Shown here one piece after another: positions 11,860 through 23,519 of a DNA stretch of 64,000 bases (its first letter is position 1; each line of letters starts with the position of its first letter). Location of the stretch: positions 20,980,001-21,044,000 of the forward strand of contig NC_079489.1 in the NCBI RefSeq assembly GCF_020520425.1. Reading direction: 5' to 3'. The stretch is from Spinacia oleracea. Its lineage: Eukaryota; Streptophyta; Magnoliopsida; Caryophyllales; Amaranthaceae. The position numbers and the translations under genes are program-made. The notes below the pieces were generated by a model. It had not been told where the DNA came from and ran no database searches. It saw nothing but the letters and a program-made list of their open reading frames with translations.

Positions 11860-12043
11860 ATGGATGTTAATTGTTATTATAATAATGTTATGGTGGTTGT
11901 CACTTGTCATGAACGTGACACTTTTTATTCTTATTTCTTAGTATTTTCGTACAATATGTAGTTGTTTCATGTATCTTTCTCGGTAAAACTCAATCTAAAA
12001 TGAGTTTTTTACTATTTACTTTGTACTACATACTTAGTATATA

Positions 12044-14069
12044 CGGATTTTTCATGAAATACCCCTCAATTTTCACGAAATTCACCAAATGCCCCACAAC
12101 TTTCAGAAATTCACCAAATGCCCCTCACCTTTACTATAATACCCAAACTAACCTTACACTTAACGGACGTTAAGTCGCCGTTAGCTGCTTTTTACTCTTT
12201 TGCCCTTATTTTTCTTTTGCGCCTCACCCAACCACTTCCTTCTTTACGGTTAAAAAAAAACGCGACTATCAAAATTCTTCTCTCTCTCTCCCCTGTTCTT
12301 CAACATTCAACCGCAATTACTGCTTCATCAATCACTCAAAAACCTTCAAAATTTTGGTGCACCCTGATTCTCTGAGTGCAAAAGCGACGTGGCTACGAAA
12401 CTTTGCCAAATTTCTCATTCTCATCCCCAAATTCACCGCCAACCTTCGAATCTCGGAACCCTAATTTTATTTGTTCACTTCTGTAATTGTTCTTCTAGAA
12501 CTCGAAACATTTCAGTGTTCAATTTATTCGGGAAAATTGAGGTAAATTTCATTTATAAATGCTCAATCATTTTCGTTCAGTTTTTGCATCATAGTTATTT
12601 CACTTTTGTTGTAAATTTTCTGGAATTTAAATAATTATCTAAGTTCATGGAGTTTGATGGTGTGGTATCTAGTTAGTCCGCTAATTTGACTTGATTTTTA
12701 GGCACTTTTTATGTTTTGCGCGTTGAATTTTAGGTGTTGTTGAATTGAATTGGTTTATGCAATTTGAGGGGTAAATTTTGGTTCCGAAGCTCTAATTTTG
12801 CAATTTCAGGAGTAATTAAGGCTTTTAGAAATCAAATTGGTGCATGAATTTGATTCATTTATGATCAATTAAAACGATAACTCGATTCACTTAATATATG
12901 AGCTGATTAATTTTTTTGAGCTAAATTTGATCTATCAAGAAGAGCATTGCTTTTTAGTTCAATATTCCTTCTTGTGATGTGGATAGCAAGTTGACTTGGT
13001 TAACAAATTTTGGGTTTGAAACTGGATCAAAACCTTAATAATAATATTTTAAAATGTTGACTTTATTGATTGTTATGACATCCATTACTCAAGTTCAGGA
13101 GGAAAGCTTATCAACTTGTTTTTGATTCTTACCAGGGTTGGAGATCGAAAATTTAGGTTCAGTACGTGTCAATGGAAAGTCTGACTTAAATGTTCCGTTA
13201 TTGGAAGCTCCTATAGTGTGACAGTGTTAACAAGATGACAGAATTATTGTGCTAAATGATAGTTTGTATTTTTAATTTGAGCATGGCTTTATTTGGAAGA
13301 CTTCGAACTAAATTAATGAAGACCTTTGTTGCTGTGCATACTTGGTTTTGTTCATTATTTTCGTAATTATTTGTTGAGAGTAAGCCCGGTTACTTTGTTT
13401 TATAATCATAATATTTGTTGGTGATTTATTTGTTGGTGCTGCTTCTGCTTGCTCCTATAGTTCTCTGGCTTCTGTTGTGGTGTATGATGGCTGCAGGTTC
13501 TGTTGTTGCAGTCTGATTTGCAGACTTCTGTTGTGTGTAGTCTGGTTGCTTTGTGCAATTTTTGTGTTTTTCTGCTTCTGTGGTGCTCTTGCAGGATGCA
13601 AGCTTGCTCATTTGTTGTGTTTTTCTACTTATGTGATGCTCTTGTAGGATGCAAGCTTGCTGGTTAAGTTTGCTTCTTTCATGCTTGCTGTTGTAGTGAT
13701 GGTTGCAGATTTGCAGGATGTTAATTGTAGTTTCTGCTTCTTGTTGAGTCCTTGTGTTGTAGTTGTAATAAGCACATACACCGTACCAGGTCGATCCCAA
13801 AATCCAGCCGTTGGGCTTTAAGAAGGTAATTTTTACATTGGGGCATTTGGTGAATTATATTTTAATATAGGAGTATTTGGTGAAATAAGTTACATTATAG
13901 GGGTATTTGGTGAATTAGAAAGTAAGGCTAACGGCAGACTAACAGCGCGTCATTAGTAAGGGTAGTTTGAGTATTATAGTAAAGGTGAGGGGCATTTGGT
14001 GAATTTCTGAAAGTTGAGGGGCATTTGGTGAATTTCGTGAAAATTGAGGGGTATTTCATGAAAAATCCG
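12044..14069. mobile_element. Mutator-like element, Pack-MULE candidate
   Basis: A perfect 9-bp target duplication TAGTATATA flanks the element (12035-12043 and 14070-14078). The ends CGGATTTTTCATGAAATACC are near-perfect inverted repeats. The arms run about 170-250 bases and contain repeated ATTCACCAAATGCCCC words and the sequence TTAACGGACGTTAAGTCGCC on the left, matched by a decayed version on the right. The core does not look like a transposase gene. The part at 12220-12650 resembles a plant 5' leader: a CT-rich tract, AACCCTAATTTTATTTG, then GAGGTAAATTT like a splice donor. That suggests a captured gene fragment. Confidence 0.8.
13564..13665. repeat. 53-bp tandem duplication in the Pack-MULE
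   Basis: Two units start GTGTTTTTCT at 13564 and 13617 and both contain GCTCTTG(C/T)AGGATGCAAG, which looks like a duplicated splice-acceptor region. They lie inside the 12044-14069 element. Confidence 0.55.
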
Positions 14070-14076
14070 TAGTATA

Positions 14077-14334
14077 TACTTCCTCCGTTTATGAAAGTTC
14101 TTTACGCTTTGAAATATTTGCCCAAAATATGAAAAAATTTACCGTAAATTCTCTCTATTATATACATCAAAACATTACAGGTAAGATCTTGTTAGATTGG
14201 TCTCGGTATGTATTTTCAGAATATCAACTTTTATAATTTTTCCACATAAGAAATTGGATATATTGGTAGTTAAATATTGCATTGAAATCCGTGCAAATAG
14301 TAACTGTAAAGAACTTTTTGAAACGGAGGTAGTA
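14077..14334. mobile_element. Stowaway-type MITE
   Basis: The ends TACTTCCTCCGTTTATGAAA and, reverse-complemented, TACTACCTCCGTTTCAAAAA face each other and share GTTCTTTAC(G/A). TA is present at both borders. Its left TA coincides with the end of the 9-bp duplication of the neighbouring Mutator-like element, so the two elements abut. Confidence 0.75.
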
Positions 14335-14711
14335 ATGTGCAACGCGGAGTGCATTGAAGATATTGTTTTATGATAGCTAGAGCAACTTTTCGGGTGTATA
14401 ATATCAAATTTGAAGTTTTTTTTTTTTTTTTAAAGGGAAGTAAGATGTATCAAATTCTCGGTAAAACTCAATCTAAACCGGAATAAGATGTGTTTGGGCG
14501 TTAAAAACAACCTGTTTCACCAACTAGAAATCCAAAATTTGAAGTTTTGGGCTGAAAATTGGGGCCCCTTCTGTTTCAGGGCCTGGGCGGCCATCCCTCA
14601 AAACAGAAAGAATTAACTTATTTTGACAAAAGACCTTCTCTTTTTGAACTTAGCTTTGATCTACTCATTAACATGTTGAACCAACAAGTTCAGAAAGAGA
14701 GAAAATAGTGT

Positions 14712-15838
14712 GGATTTTTTGTATTTTACCACCTAAAAAATATCTAAATTTGTGTTTTATCACTTTAAAATCTCAAACTTTTACTTTATCACCTAAAAAA
14801 AGTAAAAAAAATAACAAAGTTAACGAAATCGTTAATGAGCCCACTTCCCGGCTAGTAAGTATTTCCCTTATAAAATTCCACGGAATTTTTAAACATCTTG
14901 TATAATACTTCCTCCGTCTTTTAATACTCGCAACGTTTGGACTTTTGGCACTATTCATATAATCTACTTTGACTATTCGTAGTGTTTTTTATATAAGATA
15001 AAACATAGTCATGTGAGATCTTGTTAGATTCGTCTCAATGTGCATTTTCAAAATATCAACTTTTTATAATTTTTGCATAAAGAGAATTTAAGATATAAAC
15101 GATCAAAGTTGTGCATTGACATGTGTAAAAGTAACAAACGTTGCGAGTATTAAAAGACGGAGGAAGTATAAGTTTGTAATTTTATTAATTAATTTGGAGA
15201 TTTGAAGTGCAAAAATAGGTACTGAGAATTGAAGAGCAGTAAAGAAGAATATGAAAAATTGAATGAGAAAGAGGAGTGTTATAACAGAAGCAAAGAAAGA
15301 TTAAATAACGTAAATAAAGAACGCAGAGATTTAACGTGTTTCACTAACAATGTGTTAGCTACGTCCACGGGCAGAGGGGAGGAAAGTTTTAATAATCTTG
15401 AGGAGTATAGATTACAGAATAAAACTAGGTTATGACCTAGAGAACTTATATATTACTCTCTAGACAGATGCGGAAAAACCCAGAAAATAGGCCAAAACAG
15501 ATAACCCTAGTCCAGAATAACATATCCCCATGCTGGGGCGTTGCAGTAAGGGGTTTGACCGATTCAAGGCATTATTCTAACAAGGAGTAAAGAAAAAAAT
15601 CGTATAAATTGAGTAAAAAATTGAGGGGGGGGGGGGGGGACTTAATTTTAAGGCAACAACAACGATGTCGTTAACTTTGCCGTTAAAAGTGGTAAAATAA
15701 TTAATTTTTTTTTAAAAAAAAGGCGGTAAAACACAAATTCGAATTTTTGAGATGGTAAAACACAAAATTAATAAAAGTTTGAGATTTGTAGGTGGTAAAA
15801 CACAAATTCGAAATTAGCCGGTAAAACACAAAATTTCC
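14712..15838. mobile_element. Mutator-like TIR element with nested MITE
   Basis: The left arm contains GTATTTTACCACCTAAAA and TCTCAAACTTTTACTTTATC. The reverse-complemented right arm has GTGTTTTACCACCTACAAAT and TCTCAAACTTTTATTAA; both arms continue to AAAGTTAACGA(A/C)ATCGTT. The arms are about 130-190 bases. The flanking 9-mers resemble each other only partly, so the duplication is uncertain. A Stowaway-type MITE (14906-15168) has inserted in it. A G-run lies at 15628-15640. No transposase. Confidence 0.6.
14906..15168. mobile_element. Stowaway-type MITE
   Basis: The terminal inverted repeats TACTTCCTCCGTCTTTTAAT match perfectly for about 25 bases (right end 15141-15168, same sequence reversed and complemented, both leading into ACTCGCAACGTT). 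TA flanks both ends. This is a well-preserved, probably younger copy. Confidence 0.85.
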
Positions 15839-15859
15839 AAATACTAATTCTACAAAAAT

Positions 15860-17035
15860 AAAAGTTTCAGGATGCTCGACGGATCGTAGGAATGGAGCTG
15901 CCTTCCACAAATCATGACGATTTCCTCTATAGGTGATATCATAAGTCGGGTAAATTTACTGTTAAATCTGCATATGCAATGCTGACTACAATAGAACCTC
16001 GTCAGATTTTTATAAAAAATAATTATGGTCCCTCAAGATTAATTCCTCCTAAATGGAAGCTGTTTATTTGGAAACTTCTCCATAATGGAATTGCAACGAA
16101 GTTTAATTTTCATTCTAGAGGGATTCAAGTGGACGTTAACTGTGATTCTGTGCGAATGGAGAAGAAGACAGTCAACACATTTTCCGATTTTCCTCGATAG
16201 TGCAACAAGTTTGGAGGGATAGGTTGCTTGCAATCCATTCAGAAATCAATGAAATTATATCCTTCGTGGATTGGTTTCTGTTCTATATCTGGCTATTTCA
16301 ACGCCATGATGGGAAAAATAGTACCCAAAGTATCTACTTCATTGGTACTTAATGGGCACTTTGGTTATTGTCAAGGAATAACCGCGTATTCAGGGATGAA
16401 ATAATCACCATTGCCTCGATTTCTGTTTTAATAAAGGAGGGTCTGGACCAGCATGGTGTTTTTTAGTAGGAAACCTGGCAATCAGGTGCAGTTTCTTCAT
16501 CCTCCAGAAACCGAGCCCCTTATTCCACCAGGTTTTTTCACGGCGATAATTAATCATATCGATATTGAGAGATCAACTGCGATGATTCAAGTGGATGGAT
16601 CTTAGCATAAGCGCAACTGCAATGCAGGTATGCGGTTGGTGTGGGAGAATCACCAAAGAACAAATGGAATGGTAATGTGTGGTTCTTCTTCAGGAACTAC
16701 GGAGACCGCCTTACAAGCCGAAGCGATGGCTTGCCTCTTTGGTATGAAATGGGCGCGGCATGCAAGGACGGAAAATGTTACTATTCTTACTAATTCTCAG
16801 CAACTGGTGAAATTGCTTGTGGACGAAGTTTTTCAAGAAATGCATGTTAGATGGACCTTAGAAGAAATCAAGATCGTAGTTAGGGATTTCTCATGGTGTA
16901 GTGTTAATAAGGTGGAGCGGCGGAGAGTGAGTGAAGCTCATATTCTTGCAAATGCAGCTTCACAAGATTTAATTTGCTTTTGTACGTACTTTTCCGTAAT
17001 GTTGTTTAGTTAGCTTATGTAAAAGAAAAGTACAA
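15860..17035 (+). pseudogene. Second L1-type LINE ORF2 remnant
   Basis: A decayed 3' end of a plant LINE ORF2. At 15945-16130 the frame reads KSGKFTVKSAYAMLT and PPKWKLFIWKLLHNGIATKF, the zf-RVT region. At 16200-16440 several frames carry the expected LLAIHSEINEI and RNNRVFRDE words with stops between. At 16630-16960 the RVT_3 RNase H domain is visible (TETALQAEAMACLFGMKWA, VTILTNSQQLVKLL). Several stops and frameshifts make it dead. It is diverged from the copy at 5209-6801. The Mutator-like element on its left may have inserted into it. Confidence 0.75.
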
Positions 17036-17305
17036 GTTTGTAAGAATTTTTTTTCCGATTCACCAACAAATCGCCAACTAAACTGGCGATTTTACTAGCT
17101 AAATCTCCAATTCAATTGACGATTGTACCACCCAAACTTCCAATTGAATGGGCTATTTTACTAGCAAATCTCCCATTCGGTTGCAATTGAATTGGTGATT
17201 TTGCTTAAAGTTTAATCACCAATGGTCATGGAAATGGGCATGTCCCCACATTAAATCGTCAGTTTTTCGTTGATGTGGAAGGCAGATTGCAAGCTTTGCT
17301 AATAT
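17036..17305. other. Short degenerate repeats, no gene
   Basis: Repeated words such as CAATTCAATTG, CCAATTGAATGG and GGCGATTTTACTAGC recur at 17085-17215 with irregular spacing. There is no coding sense. Confidence 0.35.
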
Positions 17306-17309
17306 GATT

Positions 17310-17435
17310 CTTTTTTGTTGCAAATGAGTCACAAGGGCAATACAAATTACAAAGGAGGACAGAGAATTTGAACATGAAACCTATCATACATAAACTCTTA
17401 TTTTTAACCACTGAACTAAGACCTCATTAGTATGG
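17310..17435 (-). mobile_element. tRNA-derived SINE-like copy
   Basis: On the minus strand a polymerase III-like box A (CTTAGTTCAGTGGTTA) is followed by a box B-like GTTCAAATTC, then TTTGTAATTTGTATTGCC, CTCATTTGCAAC and an A tail. The 3' part matches the copy at 18428-18548, so the two belong to one family. Confidence 0.6.
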
Positions 17436-18046
17436 TTATAATTACGGAGTAGTACGTAATAATGTGATAACCCGACATATAGCGTCATTTACTAGTTTAA
17501 TGGTCGAAGTATCCAAAATGATATATGTATCGGCGACCCGGTATATAACACACAAACACACACCCTAAAATTGTCCATGCTGCTTCAATCCCTCATCTAC
17601 GTTTTCGTCAACATAATAAATAATCCCTTTCATAGTAAAAATACCATGAAAATGCAAAAAACGCATCAAACCCAAGAACTAATAACATTCCTAAAATTAG
17701 AGGATACAATCAAAGGCAAGGTCATATTATTGATAAATTGCTGCACAATTTTTCTCCTCTCTACAACAGGAACATCAAAGAAGCTTCAATTCAGCTTTTA
17801 TTCAAACATTTACAGTCTAATTATTTGAACAGTTGAATACACATACGCATAATTCTTTCTACAAATTCTACCTAGTAATGAAGGATAAAAGAAAACCAAC
17901 AAATTTATACCATACACTGAAAGATTGGCTTGATCTCGTATGAATTAGAAATGTAAAACGCGTGTCAATTCAATCAGAATTCCTCGACAATCCTGCTTTG
18001 CATGACTATGATAAAGAAGTGCATCCATTAAATAGGAATTCCAATC
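17436..18046. other. 3' flank of thioesterase copy 2
   Basis: AT-rich non-coding sequence immediately beyond the stop of the minus-strand gene. It should include its 3' untranslated region. A short ORF at 17571-17828 has no family likeness and is not called. Confidence 0.4.
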
Positions 18047-21000
18047 CTATAATTTGGCATATTTGTGAAAAGGTTGTGAAACATCCTTTAAATGATTTGG
18101 AACAGGAAGGTTGCAAACAAGAGTAACCCTGGATGACGATATCATGTGCTCTCTCTTCATGCTTGTCTGATTGGCTTTCCAGAATCCTACCTCCCAAACC
18201 TAATCATTCAATTAATTAAACACATTATCATCATTATGGTAATCACAAGCAACACTCAGATGAGATAACACATTCCCAAGACCGTAAACTCATCATAATT
18301 CACTCCTAGAATGGGAAAACGGAAAAAGTCACCAAGAATTATCAAGAGACCGTCTCATAGAAGATATTATCGTTCGGTTTTTAGTCTTAAAGGTTTGGCC
18401 TTCGCTAAGCACAAGGAGAGTAGTAACGGTTTTTTTTGGTGCGAATGAGCCAAAACGGCATTACATATTACAAATTACAAATGCAAACCTATGACCTATC
18501 GTACATATATGGTCTTCAGTCATTACCACTAGGCTAAAACATCATTGGACGAGGATACTAATAACGTAACCTATCAAGAAATAGTGATCAGTGAAAACAA
18601 AATCCAACTAACAATTAAGAGGCATAAACAAATCCTTTCTCAACACTTAACCCATAAGCTAGATTTAACTAAGGGAGAATGTTAAAGAAGGCAAAGGAGG
18701 TTAGCTGTCTTTATCACTCTCCTAGCTAGCTTAAAATTGCCGTGAACGTAACCAAAGGGTAAATCCTTTTCATGTCTACACTTTAGTTAAGTGGCTATAC
18801 ACATGACTAGGTATGAATGAATTCTCAATTCTAATCCTCATGTCAATAAACACCAAAGATGAGAAAGCGTCATCTTATCTCGATCCATTGCTAAAAGACA
18901 AAGGCCGAGGGCCATAGCTAGCTAACCTACAAACTAGAGAAAATGTTCGTCTTCTCTTGAGATATCTTAGATATTTTGTAAGTTCCTTGTAGGTCAATAT
19001 TTAAAAAAGAGCGGTGAGTGTACCGTGAACTTAGCGCAAATAGCAATCTACCAAGAACATAATTAGGCTCTTTAGACAAAACACATGCAGAGGATAAGAG
19101 TAAACATATCCTATGTGATCTAGATCTATTATTAAATGTAATGTAGTATACGGAGTAGTATCTGAGTATTCTTTATCCTTTGAAAAATCTGACACATCCT
19201 CGGTACCAAGCCCAAAAAACACTCATTTGTTCTAATAAAACTATTAGCAACACTTTTTGGAAAGTACATGGATTAGATGCAGCAATTAAACACATTTACT
19301 CCATATGTTTCCGACCCTAAAATATATCTTTGCATTTTTCTTCAAGTTGAATACTAAAAGCGTCTAAGCCACTCTTATGAGCAGGACAAGAATGGCGGCA
19401 ACCACAAGATGGACAACACTTACACGACTGTAACCACAAAATCTCAAGTATTGGCTCTAATGTTCCAAGCAATCAGATGTTTTATTCTTCTTACTTGCTC
19501 AATTGTGGACCACTGGACCTACACACAATTGTTCGGCTAGTTTAGACTGATCAACATCTGGTTTCAATCAAGAAATCAACAAACGCCCATGTATTCTGCT
19601 CTGATATGATATGATATGATGTGCCCTTGTCTGGTTCAAGGCTTCAACCCTTTTTAAAAAAAATGTTGCTAGAAAACAAATGTAACACCTGATCATATTC
19701 CCCCCCAATAATATTCTTAATACAGTTCAATTAGAATTCGACAAAGCATCAGATATGATTAGTTGAGACTTGAATCGTGCAATCCCATGTACATGAAAAT
19801 CTAATCTAACAGTTTGTTTATAGATAATTGGAACCAAAAGTCAAATTGGTGCTACATTATTCTATCATTGTCATTTATCAACCTCAACTGGTCACAGTTT
19901 TGAAAAGATAAAAATTTTAATATAGTAGACCCGCCTCACAAGTCAAAAGTCACAAGTACGTACGTTGAAAGACTATCCTAATCTCTAACACCAAACATAT
20001 AAATAACATGATGTTTGAACTTTTCTACTCCCTAACTCAATACAGCTTACAATACCGTTCTAGCTATCCTAAAATTTTGAGTCGTCACACGCAAGAGTGC
20101 AGGACCCAAGCCAGCCTTCTGGATACTGTACCTAACTCTAAGTTAACCCAATTGTATAGTACGTTTTACCTTTATGTCAACGAAGAAATAAGAAAATCAC
20201 CACATAGAAGTTGTAGTACTCCCTCTGTATTTATTGAAGGGATACACTTGCCTTTTCCAGCCGTATTTATTTAAGAGATACACTTGCCATTTTTATTAAC
20301 TTATCAACCCCACCATCGATTTAAATAATATATCTATACCCCACCCCCACCCCCACCCCCCACTCCCTAAAATGACATGGTCCCCACTTATTTTTCTTAT
20401 TAAAATATCTATTCAACCCCACTTGTTTTATTACTTTATTTCATTCAATTCTTTATCTTAATACCCGTGTCCGGCCAAGTGTATCTCTTAAATAAATACG
20501 GAGAGAGTACATTTTAGGAAAGGCAGTCCTTGGGTAAGAAATACTCCTACTTTTAGTGCTGTACTACTCAAAAAAAAAAAACAATTTATTGCATAATCAC
20601 ACAAGTACACAACCAAAGACTGTTTGGTGCGACATTGGTCAGCTAGCTCGATCATATTCCTAGAATCCTAGCATATGTAAAAGAAGAATGTTATTCGGTA
20701 AAATGATATGGAGTGGGATTTGATCTGAGGTTCTAGGTACCACTGCCTAGATTTTAACCAACTAAACTAATTGGCATATGACAATTTGATAATAAAAGGT
20801 TACTACCTGAATAGTGCGACCAGAGCTGAGAGGGGTGGCTTGAGCAAGAATTAAATCACCAAGTTGAGCACTCTTCATATGGTCGATGCTCAAATGGATT
20901 CCGGCCACTCTTTTCATCCCACATGCTAAATACGCTCCGATACTCGCCAGCGCCTCCGCTATCATCGCCGATACTCCGCCGTGCAACACCTTGAAGGGCT

Positions 21001-21598
21001 GTCAATCCCCATTAATCACAACCAATCAATCCATTAACTTTCACACAATTCATATCATTTTGCAAACAAATTTCATCACGCAACAATCATTCATACATGA
21101 TTGCGTTTTCAATACGATTACACGAAAATTTGGCAATTTTTTTTCCATAAAACACAAAATAAGAAACTAAAATTTGACAATACATAACAATAACAATATA
21201 ATGATGGTCGGCTACATGAAGCAAGAATTTATCTAATGGGTCCGCTACATTAAAATTTGTTTCGAAAGTTTCACAAAAAAAAAAATTAAAACAAAAGTTT
21301 GACGATTATATCGAAGCCTTAATCCCAATAACAGGGTCGGCTATATTGAAATTGATTTTGTGATTATTGGAAGATTAAGAAAAAATTGAAGGGAGTAAAA
21401 ACACAAAAGTAGGTGAACCTGGCAGCATTTAGGGGTGACTAAGAGGTGGCCGGAAACACAAGAAGGTGTTATATCATCGAATTCGAAGCCGATTGTGTTG
21501 AGGGGAGCGTCTATATCAGCCGTGTCAAAAGTGTTTCCGGGAGCTGTAGAAGCGGCGGAAGGCGTGGCTGATGGCGGTTGTTGCGGTTGATTCTCCAT
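18047..21598 (-). CDS. DHNAT: DHNA-CoA thioesterase-like protein, copy 2
   Basis: Three exons on the minus strand: 21598-21419, 20998-20807 and 18199-18047, with GT/AG borders; 174 residues. Exon 1 starts [14 protein letters not shown] and ends VTPKCCQ. Exon 2 has the hotdog core [20 protein letters not shown] (acid at about residue 75) and [20 protein letters not shown]. Exon 3 reads VWEVGFWK... [14 protein letters not shown] and ends in AKL, a type 1 peroxisomal signal. Exon 2 has exactly the same length (192 bases) and phase as in copy 1, so the two are tandem paralogues. Likely role: thioester hydrolysis of 1,4-dihydroxy-2-naphthoyl-CoA or a similar acyl-CoA in peroxisomes. The N-terminus lacks the poly-Ser run of copy 1, and exon 3 is the most diverged part. 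Intron 2 (2.6 kb) holds a SINE and a MITE. Confidence 0.9.
18428..18548 (-). mobile_element. tRNA-derived SINE-like copy
   Basis: The minus strand carries a canonical box A (TAGCCTAGTGG) and a degenerate box B (ATAGGTTTGCAT) about 35 bases apart. These are followed by GTAATTTGTAATATGTAATG, GGCTCATTCGCACC and an A8 tail. It has the same 3' part as 17310-17435. It lies in intron 2 of thioesterase copy 2. Confidence 0.6.
19597..19622. repeat. ATATG/GATAT microsatellite
   Basis: About five tandem copies of a 5-bp GATAT unit within intron 2 of thioesterase copy 2. Confidence 0.7.
20217..20509. mobile_element. Stowaway-like MITE
   Basis: The left end TACTCCCTCTGTATTTATTG and the reverse-complemented right end TACTCTCTCCGTATTTATTT are inverted repeats; both lead to GATACACTTG. 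TA is at both borders. Part of the left arm (GTATTTATTTAAGAGATACA) is duplicated at 20264-20284. It has a C-rich low-complexity core at 20339-20368. It lies in intron 2 of thioesterase copy 2. Confidence 0.75.
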
Positions 21599-21705
21599 GA
21601 CCCACTTTTGTTGTTATGTGACTTTTGTGTATACTGTGTCTCTGTCCAGGTGCACTTGTTTAACAACCTTGGAAGTTGGAATGGGAAAGGGAGTTTGTCA
21701 TAGTG

Positions 21706-21713
21706 TTTATATA
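21706..21713 (-). promoter_or_regulatory. TATA box of thioesterase copy 2
   Basis: The minus strand reads TATATAAA, about 108 bases upstream of the ATG at 21598. That allows a normal leader of roughly 75-80 bases. Confidence 0.5.
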
Positions 21714-21830
21714 TGAGAGGAAGGGAGAGAAGGGGAAAAACCGGAAAAGGGATGTGCCATTTCACATTTGTGATTTGTCTCACGTAGTCAACCAACAAGT
21801 TATCGGTTCATCTTCTTCAACTTTAATTAG

Positions 21831-22177
21831 TACTCTCTCCGTTTCTTTTTGTTTTTCCGTTTGGAATTTTTCACGCGTTTTAACGAATAATTAATTTGCA
21901 TTGCAATTTTTTTATTTAAACGAGATAAATTACGTTTATTTATAATATTTTCACTTTTATCAAAATTCTGATATTGGGAAATGAGAAAAATTTAATGTCC
22001 CAATGAAAAAGTGTGAGAGATTAAATGACCCAATGAATTTGATTGGTTAAAATAATGATTGGACACATTTTGATAGAATACTAAGTTATTTATGTGATAA
22101 TATAAAAGGAAATGTAACAAACATTTTGAAATACCCAAAAAGGAAAACGTAAAAAACAAAAAGAGACGAAGGGAGTA
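21831..22177. mobile_element. Stowaway-type MITE
   Basis: The ends TACTCTCTCCGTTTCTTTTT and, reverse-complemented, TACTCCCTTCGTCTCTTTTT continue in parallel for about 35 bases. TA flanks both ends. Length is 347 bases. It lies just upstream of the promoter of thioesterase copy 2. Confidence 0.8.
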
Positions 22178-22344
22178 GCTTTGATAACGCATTCATATTT
22201 ATTGGAAAAGCTTTTATTCTAATTGTAGCTTCATCCAACTAAAATTAGGGGGAAATACAACTTCCATCATTTGCATATAATAACATTAAGCTTTTACAAA
22301 AAGAACTAGGGTAGACCAGACCGAGACATAGCACCACCTACATA

Positions 22345-22675
22345 TACTCCCTCCGTCCCGGAATACTCGACCCGGTTTGACCGGCACAGAGTTTAAGGGA
22401 CTTGAATTGACTTATTTAATTTAATAGGTAGTAGTTGATAGTGGGGTATTATTTTAATGTAGTTAGTGGGAAATGTGTAAAGGGGTGGGGTTGGGGGAGA
22501 GTAGGGTTGAATTTTAAATTATTTTTTGTATAGAGTAGGGGGTAGGTGGGTTAATAGGGGTGGAGTGAGAAATAATATAATATTGTTAGAATATTTCCAT
22601 TTTTAGAAACAGGTCAAGGATTAAGGAACGACCCGATAAGAAAAACATGTCAATTATTCCGGGACGGAGGGAGTA
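22345..22675. mobile_element. Stowaway-type MITE
   Basis: The ends are TACTCCCTCCGTCCCGGAAT and its near-perfect reverse complement. TA is at both borders. The interior shares GATAGTGGGGTATT, TAGTTAGTGGGAAATG and AGAAATAATATAATATT with the MITE at 9231-9560, so both are one family. Confidence 0.85.
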
Positions 22676-22842
22676 CAAATTACGACACAATACCAGCACG
22701 GGTAGGCACGACATACAAGTGATACAACATTGTTATTGTATTTGTCTAGACTACGGCCTTGTTCTCTTCACTTTGTCATTGTTATTTATTGAATCAGAAC
22801 AGACCACACCAGACCAGATGAGACCAGGCCTTTCTAATTATT

Positions 22843-22863
22843 TATTATTACTTATTATTATTA

Positions 22864-22904
<41 letters not shown>

Positions 22905-23147
22905 ATTATAATAATAATAATTATTATTATTATTATTAATATAATTAATAATTAATATTGATAATTAACAATTCAAAATTAGTAATTAACAATTAATTAA
23001 TAATTAGTAATGAGAAATTAATAAATAATAAGAATTAATTAATAATATAAATTATTATTATTATTATTATTTATTATTAATTAATAAAAAAATTACTAAA
23101 AGAACTACTAATTACTAATTGTTAATTATTAATTATTAATTATTAAT
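22843..23147. repeat. AT-rich microsatellite tract
   Basis: (ATT)n/(TAT)n runs at 22843-22902 and 22918-22937, then TAATTAA-type degenerate repeats to 23147, with a second (ATT)n run at 23050-23072. Confidence 0.85.
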
Positions 23148-23230
23148 TACTTCCTCCGTTTCAAAATAATTGCAACACTTTCAATTTTTTCACTATTCAT
23201 TTACTAACTTTCAAATAATCATTGTTTCCA
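23148..23230. mobile_element. Lone Stowaway-type MITE end
   Basis: It begins TACTTCCTCCGTTTCAAAAT after an AT-rich tract, then CACTATTCATTTACTAACTT, as in other MITE ends here. No matching right end was found downstream, so this is a truncated copy. Confidence 0.5.
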
Positions 23231-23352
23231 TTTTTTGGCAATTCACGATTCAATCAAATCTATTGTAATCCAGAAATTTGTGTGTCAGGCGGCCTGACCA
23301 TCACGCGCTCGTCAGACCGGGTCTTTCCCCACTCGTGCGTGATATCACGCGC

Positions 23353-23364
23353 AATATAAAAAGG
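23353..23364 (+). promoter_or_regulatory. Putative TATA box of FAR1-like gene
   Basis: CAATATAAAAAGG sits about 160 bases upstream of the ATG at 23520. A CT-rich leader follows (23369-23400). Upstream is the palindrome GTCAGGCGGCCTGAC (23284-23298) and two ACGCGC/GCGTGATATCACGCGC motifs. Confidence 0.45.
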
Positions 23365-23519
23365 TTTTTTTTCCTATCTCCTTCATTCACTTCTCTCTTT
23401 CTGTAAAACAACGTTTCTCTTTCCTCTCAAGGTTCTATTCAGCGAACCCTAACCTTCATTCACTACTCCGCCGCTAATCTTCATCCTATTCGTTGGAGTT
23501 CTTCGTCACCTACGGCGGC

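Noticed and set aside
18006..18197. 63-residue ORF starting [12 protein letters not shown]
   Set aside because: Out-of-frame shadow of exon 3 of thioesterase copy 2.
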